Shown: positions 40,506 through 51,809 of the stretch, piece by piece | Layout of the letters: every line of letters begins with the position of its first letter | Numbering within the stretch: the first letter of the stretch is position 1 | Assembly (NCBI RefSeq): GCF_030268685.1 | Contig: NZ_BSRQ01000009.1 | Span: 62,001 to 126,000 of the forward strand | DNA from: Microtetraspora sp. NBRC 13810 | GTDB lineage: Bacteria > Actinomycetota > Actinomycetes > Streptosporangiales > Streptosporangiaceae | Direction: 5' to 3' | Length of the DNA stretch: 64,000 nt | Program-made: the position numbers and the translations under genes | The notes under the pieces: generated by a model | The model's input: only the letters and a program-made list of their open reading frames with translations | What the model was told of the DNA's origin: nothing | The model's database searches: none

Positions 40506-41476
40506 TCGCAGAGCGCCAGGAAGGCCGATCGGGCGGGGATGTCGGGGAGACCCGCCAGGTCGTGCCGCGCCCGGTCGGTCCAGCGCATGAGCTCTTCCCT
40601 GGCCTGCTTCATGGCAGGGTGGGCCCGCAGCAGGTGGAGCGCCTCCGCCAGGTCCTCCTCCGCCACCGGGCCCGCGAGCAGTTCCCGCAGCCGCTCGTCC
40701 TGCGGCGCGGAGGACGCCAGCACGTGCAGGACCGGCAGGGTGCGCACGCCCTCGCGCAGGTCGGTGCCCGGCGTCTTGCCGCTCTCCCCCGACGACGACG
40801 CGACGTCCAGCAGGTCGTCACCGAGCTGCCAGGCGATGCCGATGGCCTCGCACGCCCGGGACACCCGGTCCACCACGTCGGTGGGCGCACCCGCCAGCAG
40901 GGAGCCGAAGCGGCCGGAGGTGGCGATGAGCGAGCCGGTCTTGTCCGCGAGCACCTGGAGATAGTGCGTGATCGCGTCCTCGCCCTGGCGGGGGCCGATC
41001 GTCTCCCTGATCTGCCCGCGGACCAGGCTGGAGAAGGTCTGCGCCTGGATCCGGATGACCTCGGCGCCGAGGTCGGCGAGGATCTCGGACGCCTGGGCGA
41101 AGAGGTAGTCGCCGGTGAGGATCGCGACGGTGTTGTCCCACCGGGCGTTGGCCGACGGCGAGCCGCGGCGGACCCGGGCGTCGTCCATGACGTCGTCGTG
41201 GTAGAGGGTCGCCAGGTGGGTCAACTCGATCACGACCGCGCCGGGCACCACGCCCGGCGCGTCCGCGTCCCCGAACTGCGCCGCCAGCAGCACCAGCATC
41301 GCGCGGAACCGCTTGCCGCCGGCCTCGATCAGATGACGTGAGGCCTCCGTGATGAAGGAGTCCTCACTCTCCACGGAAGAGCGGAGGAGCTTCTCGACAG
41401 AGGCCAGTCCCGCGGTCACGTCTTCGGTCAGCCGCTCGTCGACGAAGGGCAGATCAACAACGGGCGGCGCAGCCAT
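40481..41476 (-). CDS. Polyprenyl diphosphate synthase (menaquinone side chain)
   Basis: A 331-residue trans-prenyltransferase. GGKRFRAMLVLL, the first Asp-rich motif DDVMD (within TLYHDDVMDDARVRRG) and the second motif GDDLLD are all present; GKTPGTDLREGVRTLPV follows. Bulky residues are absent just before the first motif, consistent with a long-chain product. It starts nine bases after nuoN with AAGGGG overlapping the nuoN stop, so it is the last gene of the nuo operon. Such synthases make the isoprenoid tail of menaquinone, the electron acceptor of this complex I. Confidence 0.9.
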   Translation of the reverse strand: MAAPPVVDLPFVDERLTEDVTAGLASVEKLLRSSVESEDSFITEASRHLIEAGGKRFRAMLVLLAAQFGDADAPGVVPGAVVIELTHLATLYHDDVMDDARVRRGSPSANARWDNTVAILTGDYLFAQASEILADLGAEVIRIQAQTFSSLVRGQIRETIGPRQGEDAITHYLQVLADKTGSLIATSGRFGSLLAGAPTDVVDRVSRACEAIGIAWQLGDDLLDVASSSGESGKTPGTDLREGVRTLPVLHVLASSAPQDERLRELLAGPVAEEDLAEALHLLRAHPAMKQAREELMRWTDRARHDLAGLPDIPARSAFLALCDYVVARSG

Positions 41477-41485
41477 ACGAACCCC

Positions 41486-43039
41486 TTAACGAATGAACAA
41501 CGTAGAAGCGGCCTGGTCGGCCAGGCGGAGCACGGGCTCCGGAAACACCCCCAGCACCACCGTAGCCGCTGCCGCGACGGTGACCACGGCCGCGGTACCC
41601 ATACTGGGAACCGCGATCGTCGGGCCGTCGGCGGCGGGCTCGCTGAAGAACATCAGCACGATCACGCGCACATAGAAGAACGCCGCGACCGCAGAGCTCA
41701 CCACGCCGACGATGACCAGCGGGAGTGCCCCGCCGGTGGCCGCCGCCGCAAAGACAGCATATTTCCCGAAAAATCCGGACGTGAGGGGGATCCCGGCGAA
41801 CGCAAGCAGGAAGAAGGCGAACACCCCGGCCAGCGCCGGCGCCCGCTTGCCGAGACCGGCCCACCGCGACAGGTGCCCCGCCTCACCGCCGGCGTCGCGC
41901 ACCACCGTGACCACCGCGAAGGCGCCCACCGTCGTGATGCCGTAGACCAGCAGGTAGAACAGGATGCCGGAGAGCGCGTCGGCGTTCTGCCTGGCGTCGC
42001 CGGTCGCGATGACGCCGACGAGCAGGAAGCCCGCGTGCGCGATCGAGGAGTAGGCGAGCATCCGCTTGATGTCGGTCTGGGTGATCGCCAGGATCGCGCC
42101 CAGCACCATGGTGAGAATCGCCACACCCCACATGACCGGGCGCCAGTCCCAGTCGAGGTTGCCCAGCGCCACCCAGAAGACCCGCAGCAACGCGCCGAAC
42201 GCGGCGACCAGGGTGCCCGAGGCCATCAACGCGGTGATCGGGGTCGGCGCGCCCTGGTAGACATCCGGCTTCCACGCCTGGAACGGCGCGGCGCCGATCT
42301 TGAAGAGCAGGCCGACGCCGAGCAGGGCCGTGCCGATCAGCAGCAGCGGGTCCTGCCCGCTGACCGTGCCGAGCGCCCGGCTGATCCCGGCGAGGTCCAC
42401 CGTGCCGGCGAAGCCGTAGATCAGCGCCATGCCGTACAGGAAGAAGCCGGAGGAGAACGCGCCGAGCAGGAAGTACTTCACCGACGCCTCCTGGGAGAGG
42501 AGGCGGCGACGGCGGGCCAGGCCGCACAGCAGGTACAGCGGCAGCGACATGACCTCAAGGGCCACGAACATCATGAGCAGGTCGTTGGACGCCGCGAAGA
42601 GCAGCATGCCGCCGACCGCGAACAGCACGAGCGGGTAGACCTCGGTGTGCGCCGCGCCCTCGGCGAGCGCGTCGTCCTCCTCGGCGGAGCCCGGTACGGC
42701 TGCCGCCTGCGGGACGAAGTGGTCGTCATCGGTGATCAGCAGCACGCTCACGGCGGCGAGGATCAGGATGACGCCCCAGATGAACAGCGACGGGCCGTCC
42801 ACCGCGACGGCGCCCATCGCGGCGGGCGCGGTCGGCACGCCGCTCACGAACACCTGCACCAGGATCAGCGCGAACGCCCCGAGCAGCGACACGAACGTCA
42901 GCGGAACCTGGAACGACTTGCGCAGGTAACGCGGCGCGAACGCCTCGATCAGCACACCCACGACCGCCGCGCCGAACACGAGCAGCAGCGGCGCGAGCTG
43001 CCCGTACTCGATCGTCGGCGCTTGGAAGGTGTTGTTCAC
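41486..43039 (-). CDS. nuoN: NADH-quinone oxidoreductase subunit N
   Basis: A 517-residue antiporter-like membrane subunit with about 14 helices. The conserved block IGAAPFQAWKPDVYQGAPTP and the lysine-bearing TDIKRMLAYSSIAHAGFLLVG identify NuoN. It forms one of the proton channels of the complex I membrane arm. The GTG at 43039 overlaps the nuoM stop. It is the last complex I gene of the operon and is followed by the polyprenyl synthase. Confidence 0.96.
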   Translation of the reverse strand: MNNTFQAPTIEYGQLAPLLLVFGAAVVGVLIEAFAPRYLRKSFQVPLTFVSLLGAFALILVQVFVSGVPTAPAAMGAVAVDGPSLFIWGVILILAAVSVLLITDDDHFVPQAAAVPGSAEEDDALAEGAAHTEVYPLVLFAVGGMLLFAASNDLLMMFVALEVMSLPLYLLCGLARRRRLLSQEASVKYFLLGAFSSGFFLYGMALIYGFAGTVDLAGISRALGTVSGQDPLLLIGTALLGVGLLFKIGAAPFQAWKPDVYQGAPTPITALMASGTLVAAFGALLRVFWVALGNLDWDWRPVMWGVAILTMVLGAILAITQTDIKRMLAYSSIAHAGFLLVGVIATGDARQNADALSGILFYLLVYGITTVGAFAVVTVVRDAGGEAGHLSRWAGLGKRAPALAGVFAFFLLAFAGIPLTSGFFGKYAVFAAAATGGALPLVIVGVVSSAVAAFFYVRVIVLMFFSEPAADGPTIAVPSMGTAAVVTVAAAATVVLGVFPEPVLRLADQAASTLFIR

Positions 43040-44592
43040 TGGCCGGCCCCCTTCTGGTCGGCGACGGGATGGGCCGGCGCGAACGCGGGCACCGAGACGT
43101 TCGCCAGGGTGGTTCCCACTGCCGGGTTGATCACGTCAAGCAGTGGCTTTGGATAGAAACCGAGGCCGATGATCAGCGCGATCAGCGGGACGATCACCAG
43201 CTTCTCCCGGCCGTTCAGGTCCTTCATGCCGGACACCGACTCGGCCGTGGGCCCGGTCGCGACCCGCTTGTACATCCACAGGATGTAGATGGCGGCGAGC
43301 ACCACGCCGGTGGCGCCGATGATCGCGGGAATCTCGAAGCCGAAGTTCTCCACCGGGCTGGAGAACGTGCCGACCAGCACCATGAACTCGCTGACGAAGG
43401 ACGACAGACCGGGCAGCGAGAGGCCGGACAGGCCGGCGATGAGGAAGGTGCCCGCGAGCAGCGGGGCGACGTTCCGCACGCCTCCGTAGTCGGCGATGTA
43501 GCTGGAGCCCCTGCGGTAGATCAGGAACCCGGCGATCAGGAACAGCGCTCCGGTGGAGAACCCGTGGTTGACCATGTAGAGCGTCGCGCCGGCCGCGGAG
43601 TTGGCGGTCATCGCGAAGACGCCCAGGGCGATGAAGCCGAAGTGCGAGATCGACGTGTAGGCGATGAGCCGCTTCATGTCGGTCTGCCCGATGGCCACGA
43701 TCGCGCCGTAGACGATGCCGATCACGGAGAGCACCACGACCAGCGGGATGAAGAACTTCGACGCGTCGGGGAAGAGCTCCAGGCAGAAGCGCAGCATGCC
43801 GTACGTGCCGACCTTGTCCAGCACGCCGACCAGCAGCACCGCGGCGCCGGCGGGCGCCTGCGCGGCGGCGTCGGGCAGCCAGGTGTGGAACGGCCACAGC
43901 GGAGCCTTGATCGCGAAGGCGATGAAGAATCCGGCGAACAGCCACTTCTGCGTGGTCGGGTCCTGGATGGCCCCGATGAGCTCGGGGAACAGGAAGGTGC
44001 TCTTACCCGCGATCGAGTAGAGCGCGATCACGGCGACCAGCATGAGGAGGCCGCCGAACAGCGAGTAGAGCAGGAACTTCACCGCGGCGTAGGACCGCTG
44101 CGCGCCGCCGTACGACCCGATCATGAAGTACATCGGGATCAGCATGGCCTCGAAGAACACGTAGAACAGGAAGATGTCGGTCGCCGCGAAGACGCCGATC
44201 ATCATGGCTTCGAGGACCAGCAGCAGCGAGAAGTACGTCTTCACCGAGCGCTTGGGCGGGTTGTCCGCGCCGGTGCCGTCGGCGTCGTGCCAGGAGGCCA
44301 GGATCACGATCGGCACCAGGACGGCGGAGAGCGCGATCAGCACCAGCGCGATGCCGTCGACCGCGACGGCGTAGTGCACCCCGAAACTGGGGATCCAGTC
44401 GTAGGTCTCCTGGAACGCCCACCGCCCGTTGCCCGGCGCGAACTGCACCGCCATGACGAGGGTCAGCACCAGGACGACCAGGGAGACGCCCAGCGCGAGC
44501 TGCTTCGCGGCCTTGTCACTGCCCTTCGGCAGCAGGGCCACGGCCACCGCGCCCAGGACGGGCACGGCGATCAGTATGGAGAGCCAGGGCAT
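43036..44592 (-). CDS. nuoM: NADH-quinone oxidoreductase subunit M
   Basis: A 518-residue antiporter-like subunit. FYVFFEAMLIPMYFMIG, KAPLWPFHTWLPDAAAQAPA and QTDMKRLIAYTSISHFGFIALG are the NuoM landmarks, with the essential Glu and Lys residues in the expected helices. The ATG at 44592 shares one base with the nuoL stop. It forms the middle proton channel of the membrane arm. Confidence 0.96.
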   Translation of the reverse strand: MPWLSILIAVPVLGAVAVALLPKGSDKAAKQLALGVSLVVLVLTLVMAVQFAPGNGRWAFQETYDWIPSFGVHYAVAVDGIALVLIALSAVLVPIVILASWHDADGTGADNPPKRSVKTYFSLLLVLEAMMIGVFAATDIFLFYVFFEAMLIPMYFMIGSYGGAQRSYAAVKFLLYSLFGGLLMLVAVIALYSIAGKSTFLFPELIGAIQDPTTQKWLFAGFFIAFAIKAPLWPFHTWLPDAAAQAPAGAAVLLVGVLDKVGTYGMLRFCLELFPDASKFFIPLVVVLSVIGIVYGAIVAIGQTDMKRLIAYTSISHFGFIALGVFAMTANSAAGATLYMVNHGFSTGALFLIAGFLIYRRGSSYIADYGGVRNVAPLLAGTFLIAGLSGLSLPGLSSFVSEFMVLVGTFSSPVENFGFEIPAIIGATGVVLAAIYILWMYKRVATGPTAESVSGMKDLNGREKLVIVPLIALIIGLGFYPKPLLDVINPAVGTTLANVSVPAFAPAHPVADQKGAGQ

Positions 44593-46493
44593 CACAGGTT
44601 CCCTACAAGGAGCAGAGCGCCCGCCACCACGGCAGCGCCGAAGAGCATGGACAACGCGTAGCTTCTTGCGAAGCCGGTCTGGATCCGGCGGAGCCGTCCA
44701 GAGCTGCCCCCGATCCCCGCCGCCAGGCCGTTGACCAGGCCGTCCACACCCCGGTTGTCGAAGAACACCGCGAGGCGGGTCAGCCACTGGCCGGGACGCA
44801 TGAACAGCGACTCGTTGAGCGCGTCGCCGTACAGGTCACGACGGGCGAACGTGGTGAGGAAGGAGCCGCGCGGGGCGACCGCGGGCACCTCGGACCTGCC
44901 GTACTTCGTCCACGCGTAACCCGCGCCGATCGCCACCAGGACGAGCGTGGTGATGCCGGGGACGCTGAACGGGTGGAAGCCGAGGGGCTCCTCGGGGGCG
45001 CCGACCGCCGGGCTGAGGAAGGTCATGAACCGGTTGCCCACGATCAGGAAGGCGCCGCCGAAGACGGAGCCGATCGACAGCAGGATCAGCGGCCAGGTCA
45101 TCACGGCGGGCGACTCGTGCGGGTGGGCGTCCTCGGCCCACCGGCGCTTGCCGTGGAAGGTCATGAAGAAGACCCGCGACATGTAGAAGCCGGTGAGGCC
45201 GGCGCCGATGACGGCGAGCCAGCCCAGGATCGGGCTGTGCTCCATCGCGGCCTCGATGATGCCGTCCTTGGTCCAGTAACCGGACAGCAGCGGGAAGCCG
45301 ATGATGGCGAGGTAACCGAGGCCGAAGGTGGCCCAGGTGACCTTCATGACCGAGGCGAGGCCGCCGTACTTGCGCATGTCGACCTCGTCGTTCATGGCGT
45401 GCATGACCGAGCCGGCGCCGAGGAACATCGAGGCCTTGAAGAAGCCGTGCGTGATCAGGTGCGCGATGGCGAAGGCGTACCCGATCGGGCCGAGGCCCGC
45501 GGCCAGCACCATGTAGCCGATCTGCGACATCGTCGAACCGGCGAGCGCCTTCTTGATGTCGTCCTTGGCGGTGCCGATGATCGCACCGGCGAGCAGCGTG
45601 GCCACGCCGACGATCGTGACGACGAGCTGGGCGGTCGGGGCGGCCTGGAAGAAGGCGCCGGACCGGACGATCAGGTAGACGCCCGCGGTGACCATCGTGG
45701 CCGCGTGGATGAGGGCGGAGACCGGGGTCGGGCCCTCCATCGCGTCCAGGAGCCAGGACTGCAGCGGGAGCTGGGCCGACTTGCCGCAGGCGCCGAGGAG
45801 GAGCAGCAGGCCGATCGCGGTGGCCGGGACGTTCGCGTCGCCGGCGGCGCCGAGCACGGGGCCGTAGGCGAAGGACCCGAAGGTGGTCCAGATCAGGAAC
45901 ATCGCCACCAGGAGCCCGAAGTCACCGACCCGGTTGACGATGAACGCCTTCTGCGCCGCGGTGGCCGCGGAGGGCTTGTGCTGCCAGAAGCCGATCAGCA
46001 GGTAGGAGGCGAGACCCACGCCCTCCCAGCCGATGAACATCCCGACGTAGTTGTCGGCGAGCACCAGCAGCAGCATGGCCGCGACGAAGAGGTTCAGGTA
46101 GGCGAAGAACCTGCGCCTGCCCGGGTCGTGCGACATGTAGCCGATCGAGTAGATGTGGATCAGCGAGCCCACACCGGTGATCAGCAGGACGAACGAGATC
46201 GACAGCGGGTCGACCAGGAGTCCCATGTTGACCATGCCGGGGATGAACTCGAACAGCTCCACGACCCGCCGGCGCTGCTCCTCCCCCAGGCCGAGCAGTT
46301 CGACGAAGGTGAGCACACCCACGACGAAGGACGCGAGGGACATCGCCACGCCGAGGAAGTGGCCCCAGCGGTCGGTGCGGCGTCCGCCCAGCAGGAGGAT
46401 CGCGGCGCCCAGCAACGGGAGCGCGATCATCAGCCAGGAGACGCCGATCACACCTCCCGAATGCGGGAAAATCTCAGCGGGTTCCACTGGCAC
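44592..46493 (-). CDS. nuoL: NADH-quinone oxidoreductase subunit L
   Basis: A 633-residue distal antiporter-like subunit with the extra C-terminal helices typical of Nuo[53 protein letters not shown] and [14 protein letters not shown] appear in family order. A GTG at 46493 is reported; a second GTG at 46487 has better spacing to AGAGG. It lies four bases after nuoK. Confidence 0.95.
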   Translation of the reverse strand: MPVEPAEIFPHSGGVIGVSWLMIALPLLGAAILLLGGRRTDRWGHFLGVAMSLASFVVGVLTFVELLGLGEEQRRRVVELFEFIPGMVNMGLLVDPLSISFVLLITGVGSLIHIYSIGYMSHDPGRRRFFAYLNLFVAAMLLLVLADNYVGMFIGWEGVGLASYLLIGFWQHKPSAATAAQKAFIVNRVGDFGLLVAMFLIWTTFGSFAYGPVLGAAGDANVPATAIGLLLLLGACGKSAQLPLQSWLLDAMEGPTPVSALIHAATMVTAGVYLIVRSGAFFQAAPTAQLVVTIVGVATLLAGAIIGTAKDDIKKALAGSTMSQIGYMVLAAGLGPIGYAFAIAHLITHGFFKASMFLGAGSVMHAMNDEVDMRKYGGLASVMKVTWATFGLGYLAIIGFPLLSGYWTKDGIIEAAMEHSPILGWLAVIGAGLTGFYMSRVFFMTFHGKRRWAEDAHPHESPAVMTWPLILLSIGSVFGGAFLIVGNRFMTFLSPAVGAPEEPLGFHPFSVPGITTLVLVAIGAGYAWTKYGRSEVPAVAPRGSFLTTFARRDLYGDALNESLFMRPGQWLTRLAVFFDNRGVDGLVNGLAAGIGGSSGRLRRIQTGFARSYALSMLFGAAVVAGALLLVGNL

Positions 46494-46496
46494 CTC

Positions 46497-46793
46497 TTAG
46501 TACTTCAGCAGGTTGGCGTCGTCGACGGACGCGGACCTGCGGGTTCGGAAGATCGTCACGATGATGGCCAGGCCCACCACGACCTCGGCCGCGGCCACCA
46601 CCATCACGAAGAACGCGATGATCTGACCGTCCAGGTTGCCGTGCTGGCGCGCGAACGTGACGAACGCCAGGTTGCACGCGTTGAGCATGAGCTCCACGCA
46701 CATGAACACCACGATCGCGTTGCGCCGCACCAGGACGCCCACGGCGCCGATGGAGAACAGCAGCGCGGACAGCACAAGGTAATGCGTGGTCAC
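46497..46793 (-). CDS. nuoK: NADH-quinone oxidoreductase subunit K
   Basis: A 98-residue three-helix subunit: [22 protein letters not shown], then [17 protein letters not shown] with the conserved glutamate, then the third helix [20 protein letters not shown]. Length is normal for NuoK. The GTG at 46793 overlaps the nuoJ stop. Confidence 0.96.
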   Translation of the reverse strand: MTTHYLVLSALLFSIGAVGVLVRRNAIVVFMCVELMLNACNLAFVTFARQHGNLDGQIIAFFVMVVAAAEVVVGLAIIVTIFRTRRSASVDDANLLKY

Positions 46794-47551
46794 TTGCCCT
46801 CCTCCTCGACCGCTTGCCTGATGGCGTCGGCGAGCTTGGCGTCCTCGGGGAAGTGGTCGTCGTCGACGTCGTGCCTGGCGATGACCCGGTTGACGGACAG
46901 CCTGGAGACCGAACCGTCGGGGAGCAGCGCCGGCATGTCGATGGCGTTGTTCCTGGCGTAGGTGCCGGGGCCCGGGAGCGACGGGGCGTAGCCGCTGAAG
47001 AAGCGGGCACGGGCCAGCTCCTTCTGGGTCGGCTTGGGCCGGACCCGCTCGCGGTGCGCGAGCACCATCGCGCCGAGCGCCGCGGTGATCAGCAGCGCCG
47101 AGGCCACCTCGAAGGCGAACACGTAGCGCGAGAAGATCAGCTGGGCCAGCGCGGGCACGTTGCCGCCCGCGGCCTGCGTCGCCCCCGCGAGACCGGCGGC
47201 CGGTCCGACGATCGTGTTGCCGATCGCGAGACCCACCAGCGCGGCGAAGGCGAGACCCGCCACCAGCGCCCAGAAGCGCTGTCCCCTGATGGTCTCCACC
47301 AGCGAGTCGGAGGAGTCGACACCGACCAGCATGAGGACGAACAGGAACAGCATCATGACGGCGCCGGTGTAGACGATGATCTGCACGGCGGCGAGGAAGG
47401 GCGCGTCCTGGACGGCGTAGAGCACGGCCAGCGAGAACATGACCACGCCGAGCATGAGCGCGCAGTAGACGGCCTTGCGGCTGAATACGAGCCCGAGCGC
47501 GGCGGACACGGACACGACCGCGAGCACCCAGAACGTGATGGTCTCACCCAT
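46790..47551 (-). CDS. nuoJ: NADH-quinone oxidoreductase subunit J
   Basis: A 253-residue subunit with five helices: [18 protein letters not shown], HAxxAL-like [20 protein letters not shown], and the pi-bulge helix [20 protein letters not shown] are recognisable. The C-terminal 90 residues are a hydrophilic extension common in actinomycetes. The ATG at 47551 overlaps the nuoI end by eight bases. Confidence 0.94.
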   Translation of the reverse strand: MGETITFWVLAVVSVSAALGLVFSRKAVYCALMLGVVMFSLAVLYAVQDAPFLAAVQIIVYTGAVMMLFLFVLMLVGVDSSDSLVETIRGQRFWALVAGLAFAALVGLAIGNTIVGPAAGLAGATQAAGGNVPALAQLIFSRYVFAFEVASALLITAALGAMVLAHRERVRPKPTQKELARARFFSGYAPSLPGPGTYARNNAIDMPALLPDGSVSRLSVNRVIARHDVDDDHFPEDAKLADAIRQAVEEEGK

Positions 47552-48059
47552 TGTTGCGTCCCAGCCGGTAGTAGTCCTCTTCGGTCTCACCGAGGCGCAT
47601 CGGGTGCGGCGGAGTCTCCATGCCCGAGGTCAGCGGGGCGAGCAGCATCTCCTTGGTGTAGATGAGGCTCTCTCTGCTGGAGTCGGCGAGCTCGTACTCG
47701 TTCGTCATGGTGAGCGCCCGGGTCGGGCACGCCTCGATGCACAGACCGCACAGGATGCACCGCAGATAGTTGATCTGGTAGGTGCGCCCGTAGCGCTCAC
47801 CGGGAGAGAAGCGCTCCTCGTCGGTGTTGTCCGCGCCCTCGACGTAGATCGCGTCCGCCGGGCAGGCCCATGCGCACAGCTCGCAGCCGACGCACTTCTC
47901 CAGCCCGTCGGGCCAGCGGTTGAGCTGGTGACGGCCGTGGAACCGAGGCGCCGTGGGCCGCTTCTCCTCGGGATATTGAACCGTGATGGGCTTCTTGAAC
48001 ATGTGATGGAAGGTCACACCGAAGCCCTTGACGGGGTTGAGCCAATCAGTTGCTCCCAC
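47544..48059 (-). CDS. nuoI: NADH-quinone oxidoreductase subunit I
   Basis: A 171-residue ferredoxin-like subunit with two [4Fe-4S] motifs: [12 protein letters not shown] and [12 protein letters not shown], the clusters N6a and N6b of the peripheral arm. I choose the GTG at 48059 because GGAGG lies six bases upstream; the longer frame to 48083 would sit deeper in nuoH. It overlaps the nuoH end by 14 bases. Confidence 0.95.
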   Translation of the reverse strand: MGATDWLNPVKGFGVTFHHMFKKPITVQYPEEKRPTAPRFHGRHQLNRWPDGLEKCVGCELCAWACPADAIYVEGADNTDEERFSPGERYGRTYQINYLRCILCGLCIEACPTRALTMTNEYELADSSRESLIYTKEMLLAPLTSGMETPPHPMRLGETEEDYYRLGRNNG

Positions 48060-49404
48060 TGGGAACCTCCTTGCGCTCCGCACCGTGATAGTGCGGCAAG
48101 TCCAGCGGCGGCACCGGGAAGCCCCCCGCGTCGGGCGCGTCGCGCAGCTGGGCGAACTCGGCCTCCACCTGGGCCTCCCGGTCCTCCCTGCGACGCTGCA
48201 GCACCGTATCGAAGCGGAACCAGACCGCGATGCATCCCACCAGCACGATCGCCGCCAGCGTGTAGACCAGCGCCACCCTGTTGCTCTCGACCTGGAGCAC
48301 CCGCATGGTCGCGACCAGCAGGATCCAGCCGAGGTTGAGCGGGATCAGCACCTTCCACCCGAAGGCCATGAGCTGGTCGTACCGGATGCGCGGCAGCGAG
48401 GCGCGGACCCAGATGAAGAACATGAAGACCAGCACCATCTTGATGAAGAACCAGAGCATCGGCCACCAGCCGACGTTGGCGCCGTCCCACAGGGAGATCG
48501 GCCACGGTGCCCGCCAGCCGCCGAGGAACAGCGTGATGGACAGCGCCGAGACCGTGAACACGTTGACGTACTCGGCCAGCATGATCAGGGCGAACTTCAG
48601 CGAGGAGGAGTACTCCGTCATGAAGCCGCCGACCAGCTCGCCCTCACCCTCGGGCAGGTCGAAGGGCACCCGGTTGGTCTCGCCGAGCATCGTGATCGTG
48701 TAGATCAGGAAGGACGGGAGCAGCAGGACGACGTGCCACGAGGGCAGCGGGATGTCCAGGCCGAACAGCCCGACGGTGCCGCCGTGCGCCTGCGAGGCGA
48801 CGATCTCCGAGGTGGACAGCGTGCCCGAGAAGAGGAAGACGCCGACGAACGACAGACCCATCGCGATCTCGTAGGAGACCACCTGCGCGCTGGACCGCAG
48901 CCCACCGAGGATCGCGTACGGCGAGCGGGAGGACCAGCCGGCGAGGACGATGCCGTAGACGCCGATCGAGGCCATCGCCAGCACGAAGAGCACGGCGACG
49001 GGGAGGTCGGTGAGCTGGAGCGGCGTCTGGTGGCCGAACAACCACACCGACGGCCCGAACGGCACGATGGAGAAGGCCAGGAAGGCCGGCACCACCAGGA
49101 TGATCGGGGCCAGCGTGTAGAGGACCCGGTCCACCGTGTTCGGGGTGAGGTCCTCCTTCAGGCCGAACTTCAGGCCGTCGGCCACCGACTGGAGCAGGCC
49201 GAACTTGCCCGCCCGGTTGGGGCCGTAGCGGTGCTGCATCCGCGAGATGACCTTGCGCTCGGTCCAGACTCCGAAGAGCACGCCGAGCATCAGGAACACG
49301 AAGATGAACAGGGCCTTGATGATGGAGATCCACAGGGGATCCTTGCCGAAGTCGGCCAGGCTCGGACCGTCCGGCGCGGCGGCGGCGAGCAGCGTAGGGC
49401 TCAT
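48046..49404 (-). CDS. nuoH: NADH-quinone oxidoreductase subunit H
   Basis: A 452-residue quinone-site membrane subunit. [67 protein letters not shown] and [15 protein letters not shown] are the NuoH hallmarks. The last 65 residues are hydrophilic and longer than in E. coli, as in other actinomycetes. The ATG at 49404 overlaps the nuoG stop. Confidence 0.96.
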   Translation of the reverse strand: MSPTLLAAAAPDGPSLADFGKDPLWISIIKALFIFVFLMLGVLFGVWTERKVISRMQHRYGPNRAGKFGLLQSVADGLKFGLKEDLTPNTVDRVLYTLAPIILVVPAFLAFSIVPFGPSVWLFGHQTPLQLTDLPVAVLFVLAMASIGVYGIVLAGWSSRSPYAILGGLRSSAQVVSYEIAMGLSFVGVFLFSGTLSTSEIVASQAHGGTVGLFGLDIPLPSWHVVLLLPSFLIYTITMLGETNRVPFDLPEGEGELVGGFMTEYSSSLKFALIMLAEYVNVFTVSALSITLFLGGWRAPWPISLWDGANVGWWPMLWFFIKMVLVFMFFIWVRASLPRIRYDQLMAFGWKVLIPLNLGWILLVATMRVLQVESNRVALVYTLAAIVLVGCIAVWFRFDTVLQRRREDREAQVEAEFAQLRDAPDAGGFPVPPLDLPHYHGAERKEVPSGSN

Positions 49405-51809
49405 GAGGCGCTCCCGATCTTGACGATGTCACCGGCCGTCGCGCGCAGGTCGCGGGTCACCGAGCAGCCGGCCGAGTTGGCCGGCAGCCAGACGACGCGG
49501 TCGGGGAGGTCCGCGATCCGGACGGGCAGGTGCACGGTGCCCTGCTCCGTCGTCACGCTGAGCTTGTCACCGTCGGCGACGCCGGCCTCGGCCGCGGTGG
49601 CCGCCGACAGCAGCGCCTCGACCGCCCGCGCGGTGCCCGCGAGGTACGGCTCGCCGTCCTGCATGCGGCCCTCGTCGAGCAGCAGGTGCCAGGTGGCCAG
49701 CAGCGCCTCGCCGGCGGCGGGCGCGTCCTGCGGACGGCTCGCGGCGTCCGGGGCGGCCGTCCTGGCGCCGCGCCAGGAGCCGAGCTCACCGAGCTCGCGG
49801 CGGGCGGCGGCCGGGTCGGGCAGGCCCAGGTGGACGTCCATGTGGTCGGCGATGGCGCCGATCGCGCGCAGGTCGCTCATCACGCCGGGGGCGGACAGCG
49901 CCGCCTCGAAGGTGCGCCCGCGGCCCTCCCAGTCGACGAAGGTGCCGCCCTTCTCGGACGTGGTGGCCACCGGGAGCACGACGTCGGCGCGGTCGGTGAC
50001 CGCGCTGGCCCGCTGCTCCAGGCTGACCACGAACGGCGTGTTCTCCAGCGCGGCGAGCACGGCGTCGGGGTCGGGCAGGTCGTAGGGGTCGACGCCGGCG
50101 ACGACGAGGGCGTCGATCTCCTCGTTCAGGGCGGCGGCGAGGATGCCGGAGGTGTCGCGGCCCGGGGTCTGCGGCAGGCTCGTGACGTCCCAGGCGCGGG
50201 CGACCTCGGCGCGTGCGGCGTCGTCGTCCACCGGGCGGCCGATCGGCAGCAGGCCGGGCAGCGCGCCCGCCTCCAGCGCGCCGCGCTCACCGGCCCGGCG
50301 CGGGATCCAGGCGATCCTGGCGCCGGTGGCGTCGGCCAGCCGTACCAGGGCGGAGAACGCGCCGGGGACCGTGGCGAGCCGCTCGCCGGCGAGGATGACC
50401 GCGCCCGGCTGCCTGAGCGCCTGGGCGGTGTCGCCGCCGTCGATCAGGTCGCCGATGGCGTCGGCCTCGCCGCCCGGCTGCACGCGCAGCAGGGTGCCGC
50501 CCATCTTGGCCAGGCCGTGGGTGGCGAACGGGGCGAGACCGAAGACCCGCAGGCCCCGCTTCTCGGCCGCCTTGCGCAGGCGCAGGAAGACGATCGGCGA
50601 CTCCTCCTCGGGCTCGAAGCCCGCGAGGAGCACGGCCGGGGCCTTCTCCAGATCGGCGTAGGAGACTTCGATGCCGGTGCCCGCCACGTGGTGGGCGAGG
50701 AAGCGGGCCTCCTCGGCGGAGTGCGGGCGGGCCCGGAAGTCGATGTCGTTGGTGTCGAGCGCGATCCGGGCGAACTTCGCGTAGGCGTAGGCGTCCTCGA
50801 CCGTGACCCGGCCGCCGACCAGCACGCCGGCGCGGCCCTTGGCGGCGGCGAGGCCGGCCGCGGCGGCCGCGAGGGCCTCCGGCCAGGAGGCAGGGACGAG
50901 CCGGCCCTCCTCGTCACGGATCAGCGGCGAGCGCAGCCGGTCCGGCTGGGTCGTGTAGGTGAACGCCCAGCGGCCCTTGTCGCAGTTCCACTCCTCGTTG
51001 ACCTGCCGGTCGTTGCCGGCCAGGCGCCGGGTGACCTTGCCCCTGCGGTGGTCGGTGCGCATCGAGCAGCCGCTCGCGCAGTGCTCGCAGGCGCTCGGGG
51101 TGGAGACCAGGTCGAACGGGCGGGCGCGGAACCGGTAGGCCGCGCCGGTGAGCGCGCCGACCGGGCAGATCTGGATCGTGTTGCCGGAGAAGTAGGACTG
51201 GAACGGCTCGCCGTCGGCGGTCCTGACCTGCTCCTTGGCGCCGCGCTCGAAGAACTCGATGAGCGGGTCGCCGGCGATCTCGTCGGAGAAGCGGATGCAC
51301 CGCGCGCACTGGATGCAGCGCTCGCGGTCGAGCAGCACCTCGGTGGACAGCGGGATCGGCTTCTCGAAGGTGCGCTTGTCCTCCTGGAACCGGGACTCGC
51401 CCTGGCCGTTGGACATCGCCTGGTTCTGCAGCGGGCACTCGCCGCCCTTGTCGCAGACCGGGCAGTCCAGCGGGTGGTTCATGAGCAGCAGCTCCATGAC
51501 CCCGCGCTGGGCCTTCTCGGCGACCGGGTTGGTGAGCTGCGTCTGCACGACCATGCCCTCGGTGCACACGATCGTGCAGGAGGCGGCCGGCTTGGGCATG
51601 CCCTCGATGGTGACCAGGCACTGGCGGCAGGCGCCGACCGGGTCGAGCAGGGGGTGGTCGCAGAACCGCGGGATCTGGATTCCCAGCAGCTCGGCGGCCC
51701 GGATCAGGAGGGTGCCCTTGGGGACGCTGACCTGGAAGCCGTCGATCGTCAGGCTGACCAGGTCGACCGGCTGCTCCACGGGTCCCGGCGCGGGCGTTTG
51801 TACTGTCAT
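49401..51809 (-). CDS. nuoG: NADH-quinone oxidoreductase subunit G
   Basis: An 802-residue iron-sulfur subunit. The N-terminus holds a [2Fe-2S] domain ([16 protein letters not shown]), then [20 protein letters not shown], then [10 protein letters not shown] and CEHCASGC for further [4Fe-4S] clusters. The rest is a molybdopterin-oxidoreductase-like domain without catalytic function in complex I. The ATG at 51809 overlaps the nuoF stop (ATGA); the longer frame upstream is out of register with the family. Confidence 0.95.
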   Translation of the reverse strand: MTVQTPAPGPVEQPVDLVSLTIDGFQVSVPKGTLLIRAAELLGIQIPRFCDHPLLDPVGACRQCLVTIEGMPKPAASCTIVCTEGMVVQTQLTNPVAEKAQRGVMELLLMNHPLDCPVCDKGGECPLQNQAMSNGQGESRFQEDKRTFEKPIPLSTEVLLDRERCIQCARCIRFSDEIAGDPLIEFFERGAKEQVRTADGEPFQSYFSGNTIQICPVGALTGAAYRFRARPFDLVSTPSACEHCASGCSMRTDHRRGKVTRRLAGNDRQVNEEWNCDKGRWAFTYTTQPDRLRSPLIRDEEGRLVPASWPEALAAAAAGLAAAKGRAGVLVGGRVTVEDAYAYAKFARIALDTNDIDFRARPHSAEEARFLAHHVAGTGIEVSYADLEKAPAVLLAGFEPEEESPIVFLRLRKAAEKRGLRVFGLAPFATHGLAKMGGTLLRVQPGGEADAIGDLIDGGDTAQALRQPGAVILAGERLATVPGAFSALVRLADATGARIAWIPRRAGERGALEAGALPGLLPIGRPVDDDAARAEVARAWDVTSLPQTPGRDTSGILAAALNEEIDALVVAGVDPYDLPDPDAVLAALENTPFVVSLEQRASAVTDRADVVLPVATTSEKGGTFVDWEGRGRTFEAALSAPGVMSDLRAIGAIADHMDVHLGLPDPAAARRELGELGSWRGARTAAPDAASRPQDAPAAGEALLATWHLLLDEGRMQDGEPYLAGTARAVEALLSAATAAEAGVADGDKLSVTTEQGTVHLPVRIADLPDRVVWLPANSAGCSVTRDLRATAGDIVKIGSAS